From Anaerolineae bacterium (GTDB lineage Bacteria > Chloroflexota > Anaerolineae > B4-G1 > SLSP01), in contig JAFGSL010000084.1 in the NCBI GenBank assembly GCA_016934645.1, forward strand, positions 1-12,260: 12,260 bases of DNA. The letters run 5' to 3'. Below, in pieces: positions 1 through 6,678 of this stretch. Numbering within the stretch: position 1 is the first letter of the stretch; each line of letters begins with the position of its first letter. The notes under the pieces are model-generated. The model made no database searches, had not been told where the DNA came from, and worked only from the letters and a program-made list of their open reading frames with translations. The translations under genes and the position numbers were made by a program.

Positions 1-541
1 ATTCTTCGGAGATAGGTGCCGGCATCTCATTAGAGATAACTTCCATCGCCTGCATTGTGCTGTAACCAGCACGCAGCGAGTTCACCATCAGGTTCAGAGC
101 ATCACCCAGTTGATTATTGAATTCCTTGAGGCGTTTGCTCTTCCTTGTGGAAAGATAGATACGTGGGAGAAAAAAACCGCCAAAAATGCCGACCGGCACG
201 AAAATAATACGCTTAAGGATAAAAAAGAGCAGTCCAGCACTGGCGGAAAAAACCACAGTCATCACAATGAACTCGCCGACTGTCCACTTGAGGTTGGCAC
301 GCGCTAGCTGTGTCGCCAGATTTTGCGCAAACCCGCGCCCCTCTACAGCGCGGTCCACCGCTGCCCCAACGGCAGATTCACGTTTAGCTTTCTTCTCTTT
401 CTTCTTGGGTTTCTTTTCGGTATCGCCCAGGCGTTCTTCGACAAGCTCCTGGCCAGCAGGTCTGCCCGACAGGCCCGCCACCAGCAAGATGATCGAAATC
501 AGGACAACCGCACCACCACCAATAAGTATAATGGGGTTCAT
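1..541 (-). CDS. tadB: TadB-like Tad pilus inner-membrane platform protein (3' end cut by window edge)
   Basis: Partial gene of 180 visible codons, starting ATG at 541 and running off the left edge; family members are usually about 300 residues. The order is a hydrophobic N-terminal segment (about 4-23), a highly charged Lys/Glu linker (about 40-55), two membrane segments (about 91-108 and 112-130), and the start of a T2SSF (GspF-type) domain from about 138. The family-like stretch reads LNLMVNSLRAGYS, then QAMEVI. TadB and TadC form the membrane platform that CpaF engages during Tad/Flp pilus assembly. The start is supported by AAAGG about 10 nt upstream. It lies 38 nt after the cpaF stop, in the same operon, which is the usual order. 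A partial sequence cannot fully exclude TadC, but position after cpaF and the N-terminal anchor plus basic linker favour TadB. Confidence 0.88.
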   Translation of the reverse strand, partial: MNPIILIGGGAVVLISIILLVAGLSGRPAGQELVEERLGDTEKKPKKKEKKAKRESAVGAAVDRAVEGRGFAQNLATQLARANLKWTVGEFIVMTVVFSASAGLLFFILKRIIFVPVGIFGGFFLPRIYLSTRKSKRLKEFNNQLGDALNLMVNSLRAGYSTMQAMEVISNEMPAPISEE

Positions 542-579
542 GGTTTATTCGCCTTTCTATCCACCAAGTACATCATATG

Positions 580-1974
580 CTAGTAACGTACACGCTGCGC
601 CACGCCAAAGATCGATGGTGGTAAATGAATGCCGGATTCCTCGATTTTTTCCATGAATTTGGGGCGGATCCCAGTTGGCCGTAAGCGTCCAATGACCTTT
701 CCCTCTTCAATGCCGGCTTGCTCGAATTTGAAAATGTCGGCAGTGGTAATCACATCGCCCTCCATGCCCTGGACTTCGGTTATGGAGGTCACGCGGCGCG
801 ACCCATCGCGCATGCGCTCCAACTGCACAATCATGTCGATAGCGCTGGCCACTTGCTCACGAATCGCGCGGTGGGGCAACTCCATGCCGGCCATCAATAC
901 CATTGTTTCCAATCGCGAGAGTGCATCACGGGTGTTGTTGGCGTGGAGCGTGGTCATACTCCCTTCGTGACCAGTATTCATTGCCTGAAGCATATCCAAA
1001 GACTCACCACCACGGCACTCACCCACCACGATGCGGTCTGGACGCATCCGCAACGAGTTGATCACCAAATCTCGGATGCTCACCTCTCCCTTGCCTTCCA
1101 CGTTGGGGGGGCGTGATTCCAGGGTGACGACGTGCTCCTGACGGAGTTGCAACTCCGCCGCATTCTCAATCGTGATAATGCGCACGTCCGAAGGGATGAA
1201 GCTCGAAAGCACGTTGAGAAAGGTCGTCTTCCCGGTGCCTGTGCCACCGGAAACGACAATATTGACGGCGGCAATTACGGAAGCTCGCAAGAACTCGACT
1301 GCCTCCTCAGTGATCGAACCGAAGCGAATCAAGTCTTCAATCGTAAGCGGTTTCTTGAAGAACTTACGAATAGTCAATGTGGGACCAACCAAAGCAATCG
1401 GCGGAATGACGGCGTTAACTCGCGAACCATCCTTCAAGCGCGCATCCACGGTAGGGCTACTCTCGTCGATACGGCGGCCCAACGGTGCTACGATGCGCTC
1501 GATAATCCGCATCAAGTGTTCGTTGGATTCAAAAGCCAGGTTCACCCGCTGCACTTTGCCTCGGCGTTCCACGAAGATTTTCTTGGGACCATTCACCATG
1601 ATCTCTGTAATGGTTTCATCTGCCAACAGAGGTTCCAGCGGCCCAAGCCCTATAATCTCCGCTACAATCTGCTCAAAGAGTGAGTCGCGCTCCTTACGTC
1701 CCAGGATAATGCTCTCTTCCTGAAGAATCGCTTCGTACAACTCTTTGATTGTCGCGCGCACTTCGGCAGTGCGGGACACATCCATCGTAGGATCCATTTC
1801 GGTGATGAGGCGGTTCTGCACGCGGGTCTTCAAGTCCATATAGGCATCCCGCGCACGCGGCACGGCACGCCGTTGTACTTCTCCACCTGCATCACTGATG
1901 GTTGGTTCGGGCGCAACGGATGCGGGCGCCTGTGAAGGCGAGGGCTTCTTCTCAATTCTGCGCAAGAGTGACAC
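580..1974 (-). CDS. cpaF: CpaF/TadA secretion ATPase of the Tad pilus
   Basis: Hexameric type II/IV secretion ATPase (GspE/VirB11 superfamily, CpaF branch) that powers Tad pilus assembly at the cytoplasmic face of the membrane. The 464 residues fit the family. The N-terminal 40 residues are Pro/Ala-rich and probably disordered, followed by an N-terminal domain (about 45-230) with GLGPLEPLL at 109-117. The ATPase core has Walker A GGTGTGKT at 243-250, an Asp-box-like segment ITIENAAEL at 267-275, Walker B RIVVGECRGGE at 314-324 and the His box GHEGSMTTLHAN at 335-346. All look functional, although the Asp box has Asn where Asp is commonest. The start is GTG at 1974 with GGGGAG 7 nt upstream; an ATG within that spacer is in another frame. 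It lies 21 nt after cpaE and 38 nt before tadB. Identity is very secure; the name tadA is used equally. Confidence 0.96.
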   Translation of the reverse strand: MSLLRRIEKKPSPSQAPASVAPEPTISDAGGEVQRRAVPRARDAYMDLKTRVQNRLITEMDPTMDVSRTAEVRATIKELYEAILQEESIILGRKERDSLFEQIVAEIIGLGPLEPLLADETITEIMVNGPKKIFVERRGKVQRVNLAFESNEHLMRIIERIVAPLGRRIDESSPTVDARLKDGSRVNAVIPPIALVGPTLTIRKFFKKPLTIEDLIRFGSITEEAVEFLRASVIAAVNIVVSGGTGTGKTTFLNVLSSFIPSDVRIITIENAAELQLRQEHVVTLESRPPNVEGKGEVSIRDLVINSLRMRPDRIVVGECRGGESLDMLQAMNTGHEGSMTTLHANNTRDALSRLETMVLMAGMELPHRAIREQVASAIDMIVQLERMRDGSRRVTSITEVQGMEGDVITTADIFKFEQAGIEEGKVIGRLRPTGIRPKFMEKIEESGIHLPPSIFGVAQRVRY

Positions 1975-1995
1975 AGCTCATCTCCCCACTTCAGA

Positions 1996-3285
1996 CTATA
2001 ACAAACGACCTATACCTGGTCGTTTCTGCGCTTCACTCACAGGACCGGCAGTATCTTCTACCGGTTGCGCGAAGTGCTTTTGTATTTCGGTTGCAAAGTT
2101 AACAATCGCCTGCCCAATTGGAGTCCGTGAGTTCTTGAGGATAAGCGGTTCGCCGTAATTGGCAGCGCGCAGCGCAATGCGCTCATCATAAGGAATGTGA
2201 ATCATAGCAGGCATCATTGCACGCTCAATTGCTTCAGGCTGGATACCCATGCGTTTGTTATCAACCCCGTTGATGACCAGAGAGACCTTATCCATAGGGT
2301 AACTCAATTTTTGCAACAAATCAATAAACTGGCGTGCCCCACGTATCTCAGGAATGACTGGGCGCGTCACGACAGTGAACAAATCGCTTGCATCCAAAGC
2401 CGCCAAAATCACATCATCGACTTGGTGTGGCGTATCAACGATGATATAATCGAACTCTCGCCGCACGAATTCTAGAATGGTCTTGAGTCGCGCATTAGCG
2501 CCACTGTCCTCAACGCCGCCCTCACGAAATACTTCAGCCTCCTCAGGTAGTGCCGGCGCAACCAGGATTTGCACGCCGGATGTGTGTGGTACCAGAATAC
2601 CTCGCAACAGGTCCCCGTCCAGATCTTGTGCGTGCGGAGCTAGATCGGCAAGTGTACGGGTCGCCTGCAGTTTCATGAAGATGGCGACATCCCCAAATTG
2701 CAGATTTGCATCGACAAGACACACCTTGGCATCTGCCCCCAACGCTGTCTGCATCGCAATTGCCAAGTTGACCGCTAGTGTAGTACATCCTGTACCACCT
2801 TTTGGACTGTAGATTGTTACAATCTTGGCATTAGTAGCCCGCGCGGCGGTAGTTACAGCAACCTGCGGTTGTCCTGGAGCAGGAGTGAGCGGGCCCGTTC
2901 CCATTTTCTGTCGCGTCGTGAAAGCGCGGTGAATGGCGTCCAACAATTCGTCGGCACTCGGCGGCTTGGTCAGATAATCCCGCGCGCCAGCCATCATCGC
3001 CCGGCGCATATAGTCGGTTTCTCCCTGGACCGAGAGCATAATAACCTGCACTGTTGGGAGAACTTCCACAGCCTTGCCGGTTGTGACAATACCATCCATA
3101 CCAGGCAGGTTGATATCCATCAACACCACATCGGGGAAGACCTCTGTGATGATTTTCAGAGCTTCTTCACCGCTACCGGCCATAGCGACGACTTCGATAT
3201 CCGGGTCAAACGAGAGTAGCTTACGCAGCTGCTCGCGCGTTTCCGCGATATCGTCGACAATCATTACACGGATTTTATCGGCCAT
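1996..3285 (-). CDS. cpaE: CpaE/TadZ-like Tad pilus localisation ATPase with N-terminal receiver domain
   Basis: A 429-residue two-domain protein. Residues 3-125 form a response-regulator receiver domain with all key positions: acidic pair D11/D12, phosphoacceptor D57 (in LMDINLPGMDG), S85 and K107. A Pro/Ala linker (about 130-150) leads to a MinD/ParA-like ATPase (153-405) with PKGGTGCTT at 161-169, LVDANLQFGD at 190-199 and Walker B-like YIIVDTP at 280-286. The signature lysine K162 of the deviant Walker motif is kept, but the second lysine is C167; TadZ/CpaE proteins often lack it. Family knowledge: CpaE/TadZ places the Tad machinery at a pole or focus. ATG at 3285 has GGAATAGG just upstream, overlapping the end of cpaB, so translation is probably coupled. 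The intact receiver suggests phosphorylation control, but no histidine kinase lies in the window. Confidence 0.93.
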   Translation of the reverse strand: MADKIRVMIVDDIAETREQLRKLLSFDPDIEVVAMAGSGEEALKIITEVFPDVVLMDINLPGMDGIVTTGKAVEVLPTVQVIMLSVQGETDYMRRAMMAGARDYLTKPPSADELLDAIHRAFTTRQKMGTGPLTPAPGQPQVAVTTAARATNAKIVTIYSPKGGTGCTTLAVNLAIAMQTALGADAKVCLVDANLQFGDVAIFMKLQATRTLADLAPHAQDLDGDLLRGILVPHTSGVQILVAPALPEEAEVFREGGVEDSGANARLKTILEFVRREFDYIIVDTPHQVDDVILAALDASDLFTVVTRPVIPEIRGARQFIDLLQKLSYPMDKVSLVINGVDNKRMGIQPEAIERAMMPAMIHIPYDERIALRAANYGEPLILKNSRTPIGQAIVNFATEIQKHFAQPVEDTAGPVSEAQKRPGIGRLL

Positions 3286-3296
3286 ACACCTATTCC

Positions 3297-4445
3297 CTAC
3301 TCAACCGGCTCTGGCGTAGCAATAGGCGGAACCTCTAGTGGCCTACGCACAGCCGCAGGGGCGACAACATCGGTAGGCATTGTGTCCGGCAACTGATACT
3401 TGTCCAGAATGTACCGGAACCAAACGGGTTGCGTTTGAATGACCGTGCCTGTAAAGCTGGCCGAGCGCAAAACCAAGTCCAAATCAGCCCCCATCTCCAT
3501 GAGATATTTTAAAATCAACGCATCTTCGCGGCTAACAAGCAAGGTGATCGGCTCAACATCACGATACTCCACAAGCGCGGCTGACGAAACAGCCTCCGGT
3601 GTGGCCGCCGCAGATGCAGCCCCACCAAGAAGACCACCACCGGATCCTTCCTCGTCACCAGTGTCGTCGGCAGGCGCAGGCGTTGCGCTTACAATTGCAC
3701 TCGACTCAACGTCCTCCCACAAGCCGACATGCCAGACAACGGCATCTTGAACGGTCAACTGGACGATCAGGCTGGTGAACGAGTTGGTGATGAGGCCCAT
3801 CACACCAGCATAATGACCGTTGGGCAGTAACTCGAAATGCCCATAATAGCCAATCTGAGTAGGCATATCCTCATTTTCAACCAGGGTCGTAAACTGCTTG
3901 ATACTCTCGGCAGCCAACTGTGGATCCAGAGAAGTAATCGACAACGCAGCAATCACGTCGACGCGGTCGCCGGGTTTGAGCGCCCAAGCCACCGCTCCTT
4001 GTGTGTCCATCGGAATTGCATAGGCCACCCGGTCTGCAGGTTCAAAGAGCGCCGCTGCTGAGCCAGAGGCTGCCAACATCCCACCAGGTGCGCCAAGCAT
4101 ATTGGGCAAGATTGGCATCCCACGGGGAATGTCCATCCGCGCGAATTTGCCATCAATCTCTTCTAAGGAAGTGTAATATTCAGGTGGTAGAGCATCTTGA
4201 GGCCAGCGCTGAAGGGCAATCGCGTTGTCTTCGACTTTGATCTCCAATCCGCGGCTAATGTTCTGCATCGCGATTACTATATCCGTATACACGACCGGCT
4301 CCGGCGTCGGCGTCGCTTCGACCAGATCATCACCATTAGGGGGGGGAGGGTTCAGGATCCTCAGGTAATAATACGCACCACCTGCCACTACAACGAGGAC
4401 GATAAGCAATACTGCAACGATAAGTAAGGTTTTGTTGCCGCGCAT
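3297..4445 (-). CDS. cpaB: CpaB/RcpC family Tad pilus assembly protein
   Basis: First gene of the Tad operon, 382 residues. A single N-terminal membrane anchor (about 6-28) is followed by a Pro/Thr-rich stretch (33-51), a SAF-like domain (about 53-115), then an RcpC/CpaB domain in two blocks: about 137-250 (with AVAWALKPGDRVDVI) and about 298-332 (with PITLLVSREDALILKY). A low-complexity Ala/Gly/Asp/Glu linker of about 40 residues separates them, and the C-terminal tail is Pro-rich. The protein should sit outside the membrane. In diderms CpaB works with the secretin CpaC; no secretin gene follows here, as expected in an envelope without a classical outer membrane. ATG at 4445 has a near-perfect AAGGAGGT site 4 nt upstream. 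It is 11 nt from cpaE. Two candidate promoters lie upstream (4592-4620 and 4496-4523). Identity is secure from domain pattern and context. Confidence 0.9.
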   Translation of the reverse strand: MRGNKTLLIVAVLLIVLVVVAGGAYYYLRILNPPPPNGDDLVEATPTPEPVVYTDIVIAMQNISRGLEIKVEDNAIALQRWPQDALPPEYYTSLEEIDGKFARMDIPRGMPILPNMLGAPGGMLAASGSAAALFEPADRVAYAIPMDTQGAVAWALKPGDRVDVIAALSITSLDPQLAAESIKQFTTLVENEDMPTQIGYYGHFELLPNGHYAGVMGLITNSFTSLIVQLTVQDAVVWHVGLWEDVESSAIVSATPAPADDTGDEEGSGGGLLGGAASAAATPEAVSSAALVEYRDVEPITLLVSREDALILKYLMEMGADLDLVLRSASFTGTVIQTQPVWFRYILDKYQLPDTMPTDVVAPAAVRRPLEVPPIATPEPVE

Positions 4446-4495
4446 TTGGACCTCCTTAACCTAGACCTGGATTGAGATTCACCATTCTTATAATG

Positions 4496-4523
4496 AAAAT
4501 ACAGCAAGCAACCAGAAAGTCAA
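4496..4523 (-). promoter_or_regulatory. Second, weaker candidate promoter for the Tad operon
   Basis: TTGACT (4518-4523), a 16-nt spacer and TATTTT (4496-4501) on the minus strand, closer to cpaB than the main candidate. The -35 is good and the -10 poor. It may be a secondary start or chance in an AT-rich leader. Confidence 0.3.
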
Positions 4524-4566
4524 GGCGCAAAAATGCGTCGCGAAAAAGCGTCGTAAAACTCGCGCC
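4524..4566 (-). other. Structured leader segment of the Tad operon mRNA
   Basis: Between the main promoter and cpaB, GGCGC (4524-4528) can pair with GCGCC (4562-4566). They enclose two related units, each GCG, an A-run, then GCGTC (4525-4539 and 4540-4552), each able to form a tiny hairpin. The two units are direct repeats of 15 and 13 nt. It resembles no riboswitch I know. It may be a folded 5' leader, or simple low-complexity sequence. Confidence 0.3.
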
Positions 4567-4591
4567 GTCTCTTTATGCTGCGTATACAATT

Positions 4592-4620
4592 AGTGTAACA
4601 CGGCCTCTGATTGATGTCAA
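4592..4620 (-). promoter_or_regulatory. Sigma70-type promoter for the Tad operon
   Basis: On the minus strand TTGACA (4615-4620) is separated by exactly 17 nt from TACACT (4592-4597). Transcription would start near 4585, giving a leader of about 140 nt before the cpaB ATG at 4445. This is the best promoter match in the 302-bp gap. The palindromic element at 4637-4747 ends 16 bp upstream of the -35 box. Confidence 0.68.
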
Positions 4621-4627
4621 TTCATAA

Positions 4628-4756
4628 CTACAACGCGGGTGCGTTTCTGAATTAAGGCGATATGTAAGGTGCAACGCACTTGCGCACGGCAAAAAGTCAA
4701 GTTACATGCAGTTGAAGTGCGTTGCACCTTAAAAGTGAAACGCACCCCTACAACGC
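4628..4756. mobile_element. MITE-like non-autonomous insertion: 111-bp palindromic element with a 9-bp flanking duplication
   Basis: The element is 4637-4747. Its ends are perfect 11-bp inverted repeats, GGGTGCGTTTC (4637-4647) and its complement (4737-4747). Inside lies a perfect 17-bp inverted repeat (4665-4681 and 4715-4731) around a 33-nt centre. The left end differs from the right mainly by 12 extra bases (cgatatgtaagg, 4657-4668), so each end is effectively one repeat of about 33 bp. The 9-mer CTACAACGC stands immediately outside both ends (4628-4636 and 4748-4756), as a target-site duplication would. There is no coding capacity, so movement would need a transposase supplied elsewhere. 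The right duplication contains the last two codons and the stop of the dynamin-like gene, which stays intact. Nine-base duplications occur in several IS families; I do not assign one. Confidence 0.8.
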
Positions 4757-6481
4757 ATCAATGGTATGCGCCTGACGTTCTAGCCAGTTTTTGATGTTCG
4801 TCAGTTCATCGTGCATATTCTGTAAGCTCTTACGCTCCGCACGGACAAAGCGTGTATATGGTGCAATCGTGATCTCGATGTCGTGTAGCGCACGCTCCAA
4901 TTCTCGGGTGAATTGCGTGTTCAGGCTATGCATAAGCTGCTCGCGCACTGCGGCGATTTTGTCGTGCAGTTCCTTCTTGACCGCGCGCTTCTTGGCGGGG
5001 ATTACGAGCAATCCCAAGACTGCCACGGTTCCGGCAGCGAGAATGCCGGTTAAATCGGCAGCGCTTGTCGTGGCCAATGTCGTGACAATTGCACCGAGGC
5101 CCAACGCACTGACCTCGACCAAAGCTGTGCTGGCGACCGCCCGTTGCACCGCGGCAGCGATGCGGGTGGATTCCTCCATTCTGTCGTAATTCTCCAGGAC
5201 TTGCTGCGCCACACGCCCTACCGTATCGAGTAAATGGGCACGATCATAGGTGAAACTCCCCCCAGTCTGCCCAACAAGGTGCTCCTCGTATTTCTCCCTC
5301 CGGCTCACAACATGCTCCTGCACAGCCTGCCATTGACGCACATTGCTGCTTACTAGCCAATCGATGATCTCGTTGACGCGCTGCTCAACAACTTGTGGAA
5401 CATCCCCAACCACTTCATGGGCAAACTCTTCCTGTAACTTCGGCTTGTTCACCAGATCAAAGATGCGCAACAGACGCACGGTTTCGTCGAAATAGGCCAT
5501 ACCACGGTTTTCGAACTCGTAGAGGGCGTTATCTACCTCGGCGAGACGATAGTGGAATTGCTGGGATAGGTCTTCCCGGTACATCGTCGTTTCGCGCTCC
5601 ACATCGGCGATTACGGAAAAATCGTCTTCCAATAAAGCCAGCCGCTCGTGGACGATCTGAGTATATTTATCGATCAGGTGCAGCGCCACACCAATAGGAT
5701 TACGCAGCTTGAGACGGATGCGTTCTTTTTCGTCCAGCGTCGTGATGATATAATGCTCCAAGGCCTCGATCCGACTCTCAGCCAGCAAGGCAGTATCTTC
5801 CTTCTGCTTGGCACGCAAGGCCTGTCGTGAAGAAATCGGGAAAACCTCGGGGGCGAAGCCCAAGAGCACGCGCGCATTCTCAGTAATGAAGTTCTCGATG
5901 CGCATGACATCCTCTGGAGTGTCCAAGATGTCGACCTTGTTGAGCACGATAACGACCTTCTTTCCCCAGTCACGACTGTGCTCCAGAAAAGCGCGCTCGC
6001 TCTCCGTGAACGGGCGATCCACCGAAGTCACAAACAACACCAAATCAGAGCGGGGGACAAACTCCTGCGTGAGGGCTTCATGCTCGCGGTGGATGGCGTT
6101 GGTGCCTGGCGTATCGACAATGTTGATTTCTTCCAGCCAACCAATAGGGGCCGTATAGGTATCCACCGCCCCTTCGATGGCAACGCGCTCAAAGTTTTTA
6201 CCATGTTTAAGCAACTGGATGCGGGAGGTCGTTGGGGTGACGCCTTCTTTCAGGAGTGGCTGTCCAAACAATGCGTTGATGAAGGCACTTTTCCCGGCAT
6301 TGAACTCGCCCACCACGACAAGGAGAAAAAGCTCGTCGAGCTGTCGGATAGATCGTTCCAGAGCAGCGCGATCCTCCGGCATGGCCGAAAACTGTGCCAA
6401 GGCGATTTGTAGATTGGTCAACCAGTGCCGCTCGATACCTACCAGCGCTTCTTCGGTTGGGTTCAAGATTTTAGGCTGCAT
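4748..6481 (-). CDS. Bacterial dynamin-like GTPase
   Basis: A 577-residue large GTPase of the dynamin superfamily. The G domain (about 50-250) has G1 GEFNAGKS at 58-65, G2 around TPTTS at 82-86, G3 DTPG at 123-126, G4 NKVD at 181-184 and a plausible G5 PISS at 215-218. Long helical, coiled-coil-rich stalk regions follow (about 265-450). Two hydrophobic segments (about 453-472 and 475-495) end in the basic stretch PAKKRAVKK and resemble the membrane-inserting paddle of bacterial dynamin-like proteins. A final coiled coil spans about 503-570. Family members remodel or protect membranes; the exact role here is unknown. ATG at 6481 has GGAG 7 nt upstream. It is a single-gene unit with its own promoter, between the clpP terminator and the palindromic element touching its stop codon. 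Many relatives occur as tandem pairs; only one copy is seen here. Confidence 0.9.
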   Translation of the reverse strand: MQPKILNPTEEALVGIERHWLTNLQIALAQFSAMPEDRAALERSIRQLDELFLLVVVGEFNAGKSAFINALFGQPLLKEGVTPTTSRIQLLKHGKNFERVAIEGAVDTYTAPIGWLEEINIVDTPGTNAIHREHEALTQEFVPRSDLVLFVTSVDRPFTESERAFLEHSRDWGKKVVIVLNKVDILDTPEDVMRIENFITENARVLLGFAPEVFPISSRQALRAKQKEDTALLAESRIEALEHYIITTLDEKERIRLKLRNPIGVALHLIDKYTQIVHERLALLEDDFSVIADVERETTMYREDLSQQFHYRLAEVDNALYEFENRGMAYFDETVRLLRIFDLVNKPKLQEEFAHEVVGDVPQVVEQRVNEIIDWLVSSNVRQWQAVQEHVVSRREKYEEHLVGQTGGSFTYDRAHLLDTVGRVAQQVLENYDRMEESTRIAAAVQRAVASTALVEVSALGLGAIVTTLATTSAADLTGILAAGTVAVLGLLVIPAKKRAVKKELHDKIAAVREQLMHSLNTQFTRELERALHDIEITIAPYTRFVRAERKSLQNMHDELTNIKNWLERQAHTIDAL

Positions 6482-6541
6482 ACAGGTTCTCCACGATATA
6501 TGTCATCAAACCTCGAGATCGCCATCCACTTACCTTTTAAT

Positions 6542-6571
6542 ATAGTATGCTCTTATCTACAAAAAAAGCAA
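6542..6571 (-). promoter_or_regulatory. Candidate promoter of the dynamin-like gene
   Basis: On the minus strand TTGCTT (6566-6571), an 18-nt spacer and TACTAT (6542-6547), in AT-rich DNA about 60 bp upstream of the ATG. It lies downstream of the clpP terminator, so the gene would otherwise have no promoter. The -35 is moderate. Confidence 0.45.
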
Positions 6572-6619
6572 GCGCACAGGGCGCGTAATCCGTGAAAGGA
6601 GAAATCTAACGTACACCAA

Positions 6620-6657
6620 GTAAAACACGACCGTCCTCTATACCGGACGGTCGTGTT
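6620..6657 (-). terminator. Terminator of the tig-clpP operon
   Basis: Perfect 13-bp stem (6624-6636 with 6645-6657) around an 8-nt loop. On the minus strand it ends in a short T-run (about 4 T) immediately after the stem. It starts 22 bases beyond the clpP stop. The T-run is short, but the stem is long and GC-rich at its top. Confidence 0.75.
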
Positions 6658-6678
6658 GTTAGATCATGCAGGCACAGT

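Noticed and set aside
1132..1723. Plus-strand open frames of about 183 codons opposite cpaF.
   Set aside because: They lie antisense inside a highly conserved ATPase gene, overlap one another in different frames, and encode Ser/Arg-rich sequence without family features.
4320..4360. G-rich run on the plus strand (4339-4349) as a G-quadruplex or slippage site.
   Set aside because: It is the complement of a run of proline codons in the CpaB linker; the reading frame is intact and no frameshift is seen.
4487..4492. TATAAG on the minus strand as a Tad operon -10 box.
   Set aside because: The nearest TTGACT lies 25 bases upstream, too far for a sigma70 promoter; other candidates have proper spacing.
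6570..6596. GCGC-loop-GCGC followed by a T-run upstream of the dynamin-like gene as a second clpP terminator.
   Set aside because: The stem is only 4 bp with 4 bases between stem and T-run; the 13-bp hairpin at 6624-6657 is a much better terminator.
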